Positions 1 through 6,977 of a stretch of DNA of 21,152 nt are shown here, in pieces; the first letter of the stretch is position 1; each line of letters starts with the position of its first letter. A model generated the notes under the pieces. It searched no databases and was not told the DNA's origin. It saw nothing but the letters and a program-made list of their open reading frames with translations. A program made the position numbers and the translations under genes. The DNA is from an uncultured Oscillospiraceae bacterium (lineage in GTDB: Bacteria > Bacillota > Clostridia > Oscillospirales > Oscillospiraceae), in contig CAKUJN010000035.1 in NCBI GenBank assembly GCA_934661735.1, positions 1-21,152 of the forward strand. Reading direction: 5' to 3'.

Positions 1-18
1 GCGGTGTGCGCTTTTCTG

Positions 19-80
19 TTCATTTTTTGCTGTTATCCCACGCTCGCCATGAAGCCGCTGATTTTCTGTGCGGCTTCTTT
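19..80. repeat. Direct repeat, left copy (flanks protease gene)
   Basis: This ~60-bp segment recurs at 1239-1300 in the same orientation with three substitutions and one T-run length change (six Ts here, five in the right copy). It contains a hairpin, GAAGCCGC (51-58) pairing with GCGGCTTC (70-77), followed by a short T run, so it may also act as a plus-strand terminator. Read on the minus strand, both copies encode the same short peptide ending in a TAA stop. The two copies enclose the AT-rich protease gene. That suggests the scar of an insertion or duplication, but no transposase or integrase is present. Confidence 0.8.
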
Positions 81-118
81 TCCATATTCTTTAATTTGTC
101 CCATACATCAGAATCTCG

Positions 119-208
119 TCATTCTTCAAATACGTGGTATATTTCTTTGCCGTTAATCTGTTCTATCAAAGCATTGCTGCTAGCAGTGAAATCATACTGT
201 AGTTTTGT
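119..208 (-). pseudogene. Possible 3' remnant of an unidentified minus-strand gene
   Basis: On the minus strand about 29 codons are open and end in TGA at 119-121. The peptide includes LQYDFTASSNALIEQ and ends IYHVFEE. It is preceded at once by an in-frame TAA at 209-211, so any 5' part is missing. The well-mixed amino-acid composition resembles real coding sequence, and it lies just before the minus-strand peptide encoded in the direct repeat. I do not recognise the family. It may be the C-terminal end of a mobile-element gene cut when the protease segment arrived. Chance cannot be excluded at this length. Confidence 0.25.
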
Positions 209-256
209 TTAGAAAATGTTCAGTTTTTTCTGATAACATGGAAAACAGTCGAAATA

Positions 257-265
257 TGCTATAAT
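257..265 (+). promoter_or_regulatory. Extended -10 promoter of protease gene
   Basis: TGC-TATAAT (257-265) is a perfect extended -10 element. No good -35 is visible, which is normal for extended -10 promoters. It lies about 30 bases before the ATG at 297, which is preceded by AGGAGG (284-289) with seven bases between. Confidence 0.7.
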
Positions 266-296
266 GAATACATCTAAAAAACTAGGAGGTGTATTC

Positions 297-1190
297 ATGT
301 CCATTATTCCGCGTTTTTTTATGGAAGCAACTGTCGTACTTGGTAGACTCCCAATTTCAAATCCACGATGGTGCGCCACAGGCTTTGTCGTTGGTCGGTA
401 CGAAGGGACTCAGGACGGGAATGAGAAATTTAGTACATACCTCATAACAAATAGGCACGTTGTCGAAAATGAAGAAAAAATGGTGATGCAGGTAAATCTC
501 CAAAATGGCGTAAAGGCATACTTGCTCTCCCTGGCTTCCGAAAATAGCACTCCAAATTACAGCGCTCATCCAGCTGCAGATGTGATCGCATGCCATATTA
601 ATATCAACCCCGCGCTATCGGAAGGTGCTCAGCTTCCGTTCTTTGATTTAAGGCACCATACCCTTACACTGCAGCAAATGCGTGATACCGGAGTTTGTGA
701 AGGAGGACTAGCATATACGCTTGGCTTCCCCGTGAGTATTGCTAGCGACTTTGTTAATAGTACTGTTAAAACCCCTGTATGCAGAATGGGTTGTATTTCA
801 AGAGTAGAGAATGTCTACCATGACTCCAGTTCTCGAAACTTTTTAATTGATGCAACTACATTCCCCGGAAACTCAGGTGGTCCAGTTATTAGCCGCCCAG
901 AAAATATAGCTATTACAGATACTCCCTATAATACTTCTGCAAACCTAATCGGACTAGTAAGCGCTTATTTGCCATATCGCGAAGTGTTATGTAGCACCCA
1001 AACACACAGAGATAGAATGATAAGCGAAGAAAATAGCGGGCTTACCGTTGTTGTGTCCGTAGATTCAATTAAGGAAGTTGTTGAAATTGAACGGACGCGA
1101 GCATATGGTGCAGCATCAAATGATTGCATTTTAAGTATTGAGCCATACAAAATTGGGACGCCGGTCGAAATTCCTGCTTGCGTTGGATAA
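297..1190 (+). CDS. Trypsin-like serine protease (S1 fold, HtrA-like)
   Basis: A 297-residue protein with a chymotrypsin-fold catalytic triad in the right order: His54 in TNRHVV, Asp95 in AADVIACHI, and Ser193 in FPGNSGGPVI. The start is set at 297 because AGGAGG lies seven bases upstream; an in-frame ATG at 264 overlaps the -10 element and has no such site. There is no clear signal peptide, membrane segment or C-terminal PDZ domain, so it is probably an intracellular stand-alone protease, unlike housekeeping HtrA/DegP. The substrate is unknown. The gene is clearly AT-richer than the rest of the window and sits between two direct repeats among gene fragments, which points to horizontal acquisition. 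Fold and catalytic class are firm; the biological role (defence, regulation or toxin cleavage) is not determinable here. Confidence 0.85.
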   Translation: MSIIPRFFMEATVVLGRLPISNPRWCATGFVVGRYEGTQDGNEKFSTYLITNRHVVENEEKMVMQVNLQNGVKAYLLSLASENSTPNYSAHPAADVIACHININPALSEGAQLPFFDLRHHTLTLQQMRDTGVCEGGLAYTLGFPVSIASDFVNSTVKTPVCRMGCISRVENVYHDSSSRNFLIDATTFPGNSGGPVISRPENIAITDTPYNTSANLIGLVSAYLPYREVLCSTQTHRDRMISEENSGLTVVVSVDSIKEVVEIERTRAYGAASNDCILSIEPYKIGTPVEIPACVG

Positions 1191-1208
1191 TTGTTCATTC
1201 AAATCGTC

Positions 1209-1248
1209 GTCTGCCGGAGTTTTTCCGGCAGACGGCGTGTTCATTTTT
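1209..1248 (+). terminator. Intrinsic terminator after protease gene
   Basis: A perfect ten-base-pair hairpin, GTCTGCCGGA (1209-1218) with TCCGGCAGAC (1224-1233), lies 18 bases past the protease stop. It is followed after a short gap by TTCATTTTT (1240-1248). The T run is displaced, so termination may be imperfect, but a second hairpin with a T run lies just downstream inside the repeat. Confidence 0.55.
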
Positions 1249-1300
1249 GCTGTTATCCGACGCTTGCCATGAAGCCGCTGATTTTCTGCGCGGCTTCTTT
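1239..1300. repeat. Direct repeat, right copy (flanks protease gene)
   Basis: Right-hand partner of the repeat at 19-80. The hairpin stem GAAGCCGC (1271-1278) / GCGGCTTC (1290-1297) is identical in both copies; one difference falls in its loop. Here it is followed by seven Ts (1297-1303 region), giving a good plus-strand intrinsic terminator. All three substitutions between copies fall at third codon positions of the minus-strand reading frame KEAAQKISGFMASVG-stop. Confidence 0.8.
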
Positions 1301-1314
1301 TTTCATGCCTGCTG

Positions 1315-1440
1315 TCACATGGGTATATCCGGAAAATCCTTCGTCAGCTTTTCGATGAGCTGCGTCTGCCGTTTTGTCGGCGGGCGGTCGTCCGGCAGAA
1401 TTTCTACCCGTTCGCGCGTATCGAAATCTACGATGTGCGC
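1315..1440 (-). pseudogene. Remnant of an unidentified minus-strand gene
   Basis: The minus strand encodes a convincing protein segment that includes AHIVDFDTRERVEILP, then DDRPPTKRQTQLIEKL and KDFPDIPM before TGA at 1315-1317. The 'PPTxxQ..LI..L..DFPD' pattern reminds me of segments in mobilisation and conjugation proteins of gut Firmicutes, but I cannot confirm this without a search. The upstream end runs into sequence coding for an FCD domain on the opposite strand, so only a fragment survives. No start codon or ribosome binding site is evident. The open frame continues to 1773, but that part is antisense to the FCD domain and is probably a shadow. Confidence 0.35.
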
Positions 1441-1815
1441 TATTTGATAGAGCCAAGCATTGTCCAGCTTGCGTGCGGCCGTATTCCGGAAGATGTTCTG
1501 GTCAATTTGTCCGAGCGGAGCCAAGCTGCACTGAGCGCAGATGTTGATACAATGCTTCAGGAGGACGACAATTTCCACATGACAATTCTGAAATATGTGG
1601 ATAACAAGATCATGGTTCAGATCATGGAGCGAATTTATGAGTACAGCAGGATTCGTACCCTGCGTTCCAACCGTATGCTCAGTGTAGAAAGTTCCCTCAT
1701 CGAGCACCAGAAAATCATCAATTGTCTGCTGAACGGTAAAGTCGATGATGCGGTAACTGCAACAAAAGAGCATTTGATCGCCTCACGAAAGCGTGCGATT
1801 GGTCTGGTTTTCTAA
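1411..1815 (+). pseudogene. Truncated FadR-type GntR regulator (FCD domain only)
   Basis: The plus strand encodes a nearly complete FCD ligand-binding domain, the C-terminal half of FadR-subfamily GntR regulators. It begins ARIEIYDVRYLIEP and continues through helices with the usual metal-site residues: the Asp and His of DDNFH, the His of EHQKI and the His of KEHL. The N-terminal winged-helix DNA-binding domain (about 70 residues) is absent; the sequence upstream codes for an unrelated minus-strand fragment. A GTG at 1435 could start a 126-residue product, but no ribosome binding site is seen. The most likely state is a 5'-deleted pseudogene. Family is confident; the effector (often an organic acid) is unknown. 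Confidence 0.7.
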
Positions 1816-1828
1816 GAAAACTTAATTT

Positions 1829-1864
1829 AAGCCCGCCTGATGATTTCAGGCGGGCTTGCAGTTT
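1829..1864 (+). terminator. Intrinsic terminator after FCD fragment
   Basis: A twelve-base-pair perfect stem, AAGCCCGCCTGA (1829-1840) with TCAGGCGGGCTT (1846-1857), has a five-base loop. It is followed by GCAG and TTTT. It lies 14 bases past the stop of the regulator fragment, as expected for that gene's original terminator. Confidence 0.8.
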
Positions 1865-1881
1865 TGTCCGGTAATTTTTTT

Positions 1882-1935
1882 CCTGTCGCAGCATTCAAAA
1901 GTCGCCCGTCGGGCGGTTTTGACTGCTGCGACAGG
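1882..1935. repeat. Long imperfect palindrome / hairpin
   Basis: A 54-base palindrome. Outer arms CCTGTCGCAGCA (1882-1893) and TGCTGCGACAGG (1924-1935) pair over twelve bases. After one mismatch TCAAAA pairs with TTTTGA, then CGCCC (1903-1907) with GGGCG (1911-1915) around a three-base loop, for about 23 pairs. There is no T run on either side, so it is not a typical terminator. It could be a REP-like or miniature-element relic, or a structured leader for the gene at 2200. Confidence 0.75.
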
Positions 1936-2153
1936 CTTCTCACCCTGTCAACCGCACTTTATTTGAACTCAGTAATGAACAAATTCCCGCTTTTCTCCCA
2001 CCTCACGCGAATAATGCGCAGTTCTCTTCGCTGCCGCCTTCTGAACAGACAGCCATTCGATTTCTTCTTTTTCTTTTGTGCGGACGTGCAGATATTTCGT
2101 ACACTCACATAATTTGTTTACAAGTTCTTTAGGTTCTTTTTAGCTTCCGGAGC
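1936..2153. other. Intergenic region upstream of beta-helix lipoprotein
   Basis: About 220 bases without a supportable gene. The composition is T-rich on the plus strand and no ribosome binding site precedes any open frame. It ends in the likely promoter of the next gene. Confidence 0.5.
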
Positions 2154-2190
2154 TATGATACAGGCACAATCAAACAACGACATAAGGAGG
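2154..2190 (+). promoter_or_regulatory. Putative -10 and ribosome binding site of lipoprotein gene
   Basis: TATGAT (2154-2159) is a plausible -10; no strong -35 is seen. AAGGAGG (2184-2190) lies nine bases before ATG 2200 and decides the start over the in-frame ATG at 2155, which overlaps the -10. Confidence 0.5.
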
Positions 2191-2199
2191 TCGTTTTCC

Positions 2200-3720
2200 A
2201 TGAAAAAGCTGATTGCACTGTTACTGGCAGCAGCCATGCTGCTTTCTCTCACGGCCTGCGGTTCGACGACAGCAACAGACACCGCGGATGCAGATGCCAC
2301 ACAAGAAGCTGCCGCCCAGCAGGAAAGCACGGAAGTCTCCACTGAAGCGCCTCCGGAGAAGCCGGACAGCGAAGCACCCACCATGGGCGATGGCGAAACA
2401 CCGCCAGAAAAGCCGGACGGCGCACCTCCTGACGGTGTCGGCGGCCCGATGGGAAATCCGCCGGAAGGCAATCCGCCCGACGGCGCGCCGAACGGTCAGC
2501 CTGGCAGTTTCGGCGGCAGCGGCGAGGTTACGCAGGGCACAAGCGCCAACACAATTTTCGAGAACACGACGGTTACCGGCACAAGCTACACCTCCACCGG
2601 CGACGATGAGAACGCCCTTCGCATTGACGGCGCAACGGTCACGCTGGACGGCGTCTCCGTCGACAAGAGCGCTGGCGCGACGTCCAACACCGAGGACGGC
2701 GACTTCTACGGCATGAACGCGGCGCTTCTGGCCACAAACGGCGCAAACGTCACCATCAAAAACGCAGTTATCAGCTCCTCCGCACAGAACGGCAACGGCG
2801 TGTTCAGCTACGGCAGCGGCACAACAGTCAATATTTCGGATTCCGCCATTACGACAACCGCTGACAATTCCGGCGGCATCCAGACCACAGGTGGCGGTAC
2901 GACGAACGTCGAAGATCTGACCATCACTACCTCTGGCAACTCGTCCGCAACCATCCGCTCCGACCGCGGCGGCGGCACCGTAAACGTCACCGGCGGCAGC
3001 TACACCTCGAACGGCTACAACTCCCCCGCCGTCTATTCCACAGCCGCAATCACTGTCAAAAACGCGAAACTGACCGCCAACAATTCCGAGGCACTTGTCA
3101 TTGAGGGTAAGAACTCCATCACGCTGGAAAACTGCACTGTCTCCGGCAATATGAGCAGCACAAAAGGCTCCAGTTCCAGTGAAAACGTCCACAACGTGAT
3201 GATCTATCAGTCGATGTCCGGCGACGCAGACATCGGCACGTCGGAATTCTCCATGACGGGCGGCTCGCTGACCGGCCAAAACGGCGATTTGTTCTATATC
3301 ACAAACACACACTGCATTTTGAATCTCACAGGCGTGACACTGAAAAATGAGGACACAAGCGGCTACCTGCTTCGCGTCTGCGGCAATTCCGCATCACACG
3401 GCTGGGGCACGGCGGGCAGCAACGGAGCACAGGTGGAAATGACCTGCGACGCGCAGACGCTGAACGGCAGCATTCTGGTCGACACGATCTCGACGCTCAG
3501 CCTGACGCTTAAAAATGGCAGCAGCCTCACCGGCACGATCAACATCGCAAACAATGCCGAGGGCGGCACAGCCGTCTCGGACAACGCCGTCGTCACCATC
3601 GAATCCGGCTGTACCTGGACGCTGACCGGCGACTGCACAATCACAAGTCTCACAAACAACGGTACAATCAATTTTAACGGCTATACCATCACGCTGGCCG
3701 ACGGAACGGTTCTCCGCTGA
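2200..3720 (+). CDS. Cell-surface lipoprotein with parallel beta-helix
   Basis: A 506-residue exported protein. Residues 1-20 form a lipoprotein signal (MKK, hydrophobic core, lipobox LTAC with Cys20), so it should be lipid-anchored outside the membrane. Residues ~22-50 are Ala/Thr/Glu-rich; ~50-110 form a disordered spacer with repeated PPEKPDG, PPDG and GNPP units. The remainder is a long run of degenerate Thr/Asn/Gly/Ser-rich beta-strand repeats of about 20 residues (for example ATVTLDGVSV, ANVTIKNAVI, TTVNISDSAI), typical of right-handed parallel beta-helix proteins. Such proteins bind or cleave polysaccharides or act as adhesins. I see no catalytic signature, so carbohydrate binding or adhesion is more likely than lyase activity. 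It is transcribed alone between its own promoter and a strong terminator. Confidence 0.8.
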   Translation: MKKLIALLLAAAMLLSLTACGSTTATDTADADATQEAAAQQESTEVSTEAPPEKPDSEAPTMGDGETPPEKPDGAPPDGVGGPMGNPPEGNPPDGAPNGQPGSFGGSGEVTQGTSANTIFENTTVTGTSYTSTGDDENALRIDGATVTLDGVSVDKSAGATSNTEDGDFYGMNAALLATNGANVTIKNAVISSSAQNGNGVFSYGSGTTVNISDSAITTTADNSGGIQTTGGGTTNVEDLTITTSGNSSATIRSDRGGGTVNVTGGSYTSNGYNSPAVYSTAAITVKNAKLTANNSEALVIEGKNSITLENCTVSGNMSSTKGSSSSENVHNVMIYQSMSGDADIGTSEFSMTGGSLTGQNGDLFYITNTHCILNLTGVTLKNEDTSGYLLRVCGNSASHGWGTAGSNGAQVEMTCDAQTLNGSILVDTISTLSLTLKNGSSLTGTINIANNAEGGTAVSDNAVVTIESGCTWTLTGDCTITSLTNNGTINFNGYTITLADGTVLR

Positions 3721-3739
3721 GCCTTCCGGAATACGCAGA

Positions 3740-3776
3740 CCAGCCGGTCATGCGCGTCATGACCGGCTGGTTTTTT
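3740..3776. terminator. Intrinsic terminator between converging genes
   Basis: A perfect 13-base-pair stem, CCAGCCGGTCATG (3740-3752) with CATGACCGGCTGG (3758-3770), has a five-base loop and is followed by six Ts (3771-3776). It ends the lipoprotein transcript. It lies 14 bases from the stop of the converging fucosidase gene, where the stem may also work. Confidence 0.9.
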
Positions 3777-3790
3777 GATTCTGGCGGTGC

Positions 3791-5104
3791 TTATTCCGCA
3801 GCGTCGCTGTATTCAATTTCAAGCACCGTATCCGTTTTGTCCGGCAGCGGATAGGTGAACTGTGGGACCGTTCCCAGTGTTACAAAAGCAAGTCCCGCAT
3901 AGGCGTTTGTTACCCAGCTCTCTCCGCGAATAACCTCGCTGCCGTCCGCAAGGCGGCGCACTCTGCCGATTCGATTCGGATCAAGGCCGGTCAGTGCCAG
4001 TGGCCCGAGCGGGCAGTCCAGAACATGCGCATAGATACGGCCCGTTTTCTTTGTGTACCAGCCCCAGTCCGGCTTTGGAACGTCAGCGCTCCCGCAGCCG
4101 TAGATGCTTTCCCCGTTGACCGCCATCCATGCGCCGATCTCGTCCAGAATCGCACAGCTCTGTGTCGGGAAGCGGCCGTTTGCGTCCGGCCCGACGTTCA
4201 GAATCAAATTACCGCCCTTGCTGACACACTCGACCAACTTCCGGATGAGCATGGAGGCGGGCTTGTAACTCGTGTCATACGGATTATAGCCCCAGTTGTT
4301 ATTCATCGTCGCGCAAAGCTCCCACGGGACGCGCTCGCCGCGGACGTTCCGGATGCCCTCAGGCGGCAGGAGCTGCTCCGGACTGGCGAAATCGCCGCTG
4401 TAATACGCAGGCTGCTCGGTGACAAGACTGCCGAAGCCCTCGCCGCTGCCCTCCAGACGGTTGTCGATAATCACATCCGGCTGATGGCGGCGAACCATCT
4501 GCATCAGCTCGGTTGCCTTCCACGCCTCGCCGCACAGTTCTCCATAGGAATAGTCAAACCACAGGATGTCAATTTTTCCGTAATTTGTAACCAGCTCCTC
4601 GACCTGTCCGTGCATATATGCAAGATAACGGTCAAAGTCGATCTTCTCATCCCGATAGGCCGGATTGCCGCGCATGGGGTGATTGAGATCGTTATACTTC
4701 GGAAAATCGGGATGGTGCCAGTCAATCAGCGAATAATACAGACCCACGCGAAGGCCCTCTGCACGCACCGCGTCCACAAATTCGCGCACCAGATCGCGCC
4801 CGCAGGGGGCGTTTGTACTCTTGTAGTTGGTCAGCTTGGAATCAAACAGGCAAAAACCGTCGTGATGCTTGGTTGTCAGCACGACATACTGCATCCCCGC
4901 CTGTTTTGCACGTCGCGCCCAGTCTCTGGGGTCATAGTCCTTCGCCGTAAACTCCTGCATGTAGCGCTCATACTGCTCTGCTGGAATCTGCGCGTTGCTC
5001 ATATACCATTCGCCGCGCGCCGGAATTGCGTAGAGTCCCCAGTGCAGGAACATGCCAAAGCGCGCATTCTGAAACCACTGTACCCGTTTTTCTCGTTCTG
5101 TCAT
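3791..5104 (-). CDS. GH29 alpha-L-fucosidase, cytoplasmic
   Basis: A 437-residue glycoside hydrolase family 29 enzyme that releases terminal L-fucose from glycans by a retaining mechanism. GH29 hallmarks appear in order: WFQNARFGMFLHWG at ~10-23, YVVLTTKHHDGFCLFDSK at ~73-90, GLYYSLIDWHH at ~121-131, the nucleophile segment DILWFDYS with candidate nucleophile Asp184, the Asn/Trp-rich WELCATMNNNWGYNP, and GGNLILNVGPDANG. There is no signal peptide, so it would act on imported fuco-oligosaccharides. The start at 5104 is chosen because AAAGGA (5112-5117) is seven bases from it but only one base from the in-frame ATG at 5110. No sugar transporter or fucose-catabolic gene is adjacent. Confidence 0.93.
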   Translation of the reverse strand: MTEREKRVQWFQNARFGMFLHWGLYAIPARGEWYMSNAQIPAEQYERYMQEFTAKDYDPRDWARRAKQAGMQYVVLTTKHHDGFCLFDSKLTNYKSTNAPCGRDLVREFVDAVRAEGLRVGLYYSLIDWHHPDFPKYNDLNHPMRGNPAYRDEKIDFDRYLAYMHGQVEELVTNYGKIDILWFDYSYGELCGEAWKATELMQMVRRHQPDVIIDNRLEGSGEGFGSLVTEQPAYYSGDFASPEQLLPPEGIRNVRGERVPWELCATMNNNWGYNPYDTSYKPASMLIRKLVECVSKGGNLILNVGPDANGRFPTQSCAILDEIGAWMAVNGESIYGCGSADVPKPDWGWYTKKTGRIYAHVLDCPLGPLALTGLDPNRIGRVRRLADGSEVIRGESWVTNAYAGLAFVTLGTVPQFTYPLPDKTDTVLEIEYSDAAE

Positions 5105-5203
5105 ATCCATATCCTTTCACAGCGCCTGTGTTCAACGCACAGGCGGACGCCATATCGCCGCGCAGCATGTCTCTGGGCCTGCCCGCAGCTGCCTGCCGCT
5201 TCT

Positions 5204-5231
5204 ATTATACCGGACCGTACTATGTTTGCAA
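5204..5231 (-). promoter_or_regulatory. Promoter of fucosidase gene
   Basis: On the minus strand TTGCAA (5226-5231) and TATAAT (5204-5209) are separated by 16 bases. This places the start of transcription ~90 bases before the fucosidase ATG. A GCCTGTG/CACAGGC inverted repeat within 5124-5144 in the leader could be an operator or an RNA hairpin. Confidence 0.7.
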
Positions 5232-5390
5232 GAGGCGTTATGCGGATACTGCCGCATTTCATACGTCACCGGCAGAAAAACAAACATGGTTTTAGCTGGA
5301 AAACAATTAACCGGCTGCATAGTGTTTCCCGTTTTTTCGCAAAAATCGTATTTCGAGATGAATTTGTTCTTCTCTCGTGGAAATTTGTCC

Positions 5391-5418
5391 TTGACATTCT
5401 TCACTGCGGTGCTATAAT
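5391..5418 (+). promoter_or_regulatory. Promoter of riboswitch-glyA transcript
   Basis: Consensus TTGACA (5391-5396) and TATAAT (5413-5418) with 16-base spacing. It lies just upstream of the glycine aptamer, giving a leader of about 230 bases before the glyA start. Confidence 0.85.
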
Positions 5419-5464
5419 GATGTCGAAATCAATTGAATAACCGTTCCGTTGATTGCTTTCAGAA

Positions 5465-5575
5465 CGCCATGGCGGACTGGATGCGGTAGGAATCTCTGGA
5501 GAACTCATTGAATTGGGTGCCGAAGGTGCAAGGCGAAAGCCGAATCTCTCAGGCAAAAGGACAGAGCATGGCAGC
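5465..5575 (+). ncRNA. Glycine riboswitch, single aptamer
   Basis: The conserved glycine-aptamer core is plain: GTGCCGAAGGTGCAAGG (about 5517-5533), a small GCGAAAGC hairpin, then CTCTCAGGCAAAAGGACAGA (5545-5564). The P1 stem can form from ATGC (5481-5484) with GCAT (5566-5569). GCCATG (5465-5470) could also pair with CATGGC (5567-5572). Only one aptamer is present rather than the usual tandem pair; the short GCAGCTATTGC downstream (5571-5581) may be the 'ghost' stem known from singlet glycine riboswitches. A terminator follows before glyA. Glycine therefore probably controls read-through into SHMT, but the sign of control is not decidable by eye. Confidence 0.92.
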
Positions 5576-5596
5576 TATTGCAGATGTGTGTCGTTC

Positions 5597-5632
5597 ATGA
5601 GCAAACCGGAGTGCGGTTTGTTCATTTTTTTA
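5597..5632 (+). terminator. Riboswitch expression-platform terminator
   Basis: ATGAGCAAACCG (5597-5608) pairs with CGGTTTGTTCAT (5614-5625), with one G-T wobble and a five-base loop. A run of Ts (5626-5631) follows. It lies between the glycine aptamer and the glyA start, so it is the regulated terminator of the leader. Confidence 0.85.
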
Positions 5633-5658
5633 TTGTTTTCAGAGAGGACGCGCACACA

Positions 5659-6909
5659 ATGAACATTTTACAGCAGACCATGAATTATCTGAATGAAGCC
5701 GACGCGGAGGTTGCCGCACTGATCGGGCAGGAATACAACCGTCAGAACCGGAATATTGAGCTGATTGCGTCGGAGAATATCGCCTCCCCCGCCGTCATTG
5801 CCGCGATGGGCAGCGTACTGACCAACAAATACGCAGAGGGCTATCCAGCCAAACGCTATTACGGCGGATGCGAATACGTCGACCAACTGGAGCAGCTGAC
5901 AATTGAGCGGGCAAAGGCGCTGTTCGGCGCGGAATTTGCGAACGTGCAGCCGCACTCCGGCGCGCAGGCAAACCTTGAGGTCTACGCCGCGCTTTTGCAG
6001 CCAGGCGACACGCTGATGGGCATGGATCTTGCCAACGGCGGACATCTGACGCATGGCGCAAAGGTCAATCTCTCCGGCAAAATCTACAATTCCGTCTCCT
6101 ATGGTGTTGACCCCGAAACCGGACGCATCGACTATGACAACGTCGAGGACCTTGTGCGGCAGCACCGTCCGAAGCTGCTGGTCGCGGGCGCTTCGGCGTA
6201 TCCGCGCGCGATTGACTTTCAGATCATGGGCGAGATCGCGCACCGGCACGGCGCACTGTTCATGGTAGACATGGCGCACATTGCGGGTCTGGTCGCAGGC
6301 GGACAGCACATGTCCCCCATCCCCTATGCCGACGTTGTGACAACCACTACGCATAAGACGCTCCGCGGTCCGCGCGGCGGCATGATCCTCGCACGTGAGG
6401 AATTCGGTAAGGCCATCAACAAGGCCGTCTTCCCAGGCACGCAGGGCGGCCCGCTGATGCACGTCATCGCGGCCAAGGCTATCTGCCTGAAGGAGGCAAT
6501 GCAGCCGGAATTCAGAGTTTATGCCGAAAACGTGGTAAAAAACGCATCTGTTCTGGCATCTGAGCTGCAAAAACTCGGCTTTGCGCTTGTTTCCGGCGGA
6601 ACAGACAACCATTTGATGCTTCTGGACCTGCGCGGCCACGGCATCACCGGCAGGGATTTGCAGGAGCGCCTGGACAGCGTGCACATCACCGTCAACAAAA
6701 ACGCCATTCCAAACGACCCGCAGAAGCCCGCCTACACCAGCGGCGTGCGCATCGGTACGCCCGCCGCAACAACGCGCGGCCTTCAGGCAGAGGACATGCG
6801 GCTTCTCGCTTCCTGCATTGAGATGGCCGTACACAGCTATGACGATAAGCGTCAGGCCATTATCGATGCCGTCCGCTCCATCACTGATCGGTATCCGGTC
6901 TACCGTTAA
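5659..6909 (+). CDS. glyA: Serine hydroxymethyltransferase
   Basis: A 416-residue PLP enzyme interconverting serine plus tetrahydrofolate with glycine plus 5,10-methylene-THF; a cytosolic homotetramer or dimer at the hub of one-carbon metabolism. Family signatures: [15 protein letters not shown] near 31-45, [20 protein letters not shown] at ~56-75, [26 protein letters not shown], and the PLP-binding [14 protein letters not shown] with Lys233. Length matches E. coli GlyA (417). The start at 5659 follows AGAGAGG at 5641-5647; the longer in-frame extension runs back into the riboswitch and is not coding. Expression is set by the upstream glycine riboswitch and terminator, fitting an enzyme that makes or consumes glycine. 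Confidence 0.97.
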   Translation: MNILQQTMNYLNEADAEVAALIGQEYNRQNRNIELIASENIASPAVIAAMGSVLTNKYAEGYPAKRYYGGCEYVDQLEQLTIERAKALFGAEFANVQPHSGAQANLEVYAALLQPGDTLMGMDLANGGHLTHGAKVNLSGKIYNSVSYGVDPETGRIDYDNVEDLVRQHRPKLLVAGASAYPRAIDFQIMGEIAHRHGALFMVDMAHIAGLVAGGQHMSPIPYADVVTTTTHKTLRGPRGGMILAREEFGKAINKAVFPGTQGGPLMHVIAAKAICLKEAMQPEFRVYAENVVKNASVLASELQKLGFALVSGGTDNHLMLLDLRGHGITGRDLQERLDSVHITVNKNAIPNDPQKPAYTSGVRIGTPAATTRGLQAEDMRLLASCIEMAVHSYDDKRQAIIDAVRSITDRYPVYR

Positions 6910-6917
6910 ACAAATGC

Positions 6918-6952
6918 AAAAGCCGCTCCGTGCTTCGCACGGAGCGGCTTTT
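6918..6952. terminator. Intrinsic terminator of glyA (bidirectional)
   Basis: A perfect 16-base-pair stem, AAAAGCCGCTCCGTGC (6918-6933) with GCACGGAGCGGCTTTT (6937-6952), has a TTC loop. The built-in A and T tracts make it function in both directions. Confidence 0.9.
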
Positions 6953-6977
6953 ACGCGTGTCAAAAAACGGCAGGCAG

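Noticed and set aside
1840..2112. Plus-strand open frame of 90 codons between terminator and lipoprotein
   Set aside because: It starts inside the terminator loop, passes through the palindrome and has no ribosome binding site.
2221..3312. Minus-strand open frame of 363 codons
   Set aside because: Mirror of the repetitive beta-helix coding sequence; Cys/Val/Gly-rich and without a ribosome binding site.
2118..3720. Repetitive beta-helix coding region as a DNA tandem repeat or CRISPR
   Set aside because: Repeats are protein-level and degenerate; no regular identical DNA units or spacers.
4025..5440. Long plus-strand open frame of 471 codons
   Set aside because: It is antisense to the clearly homologous GH29 gene, has no ribosome binding site and an unnatural composition; a shadow of GC-rich codon use.
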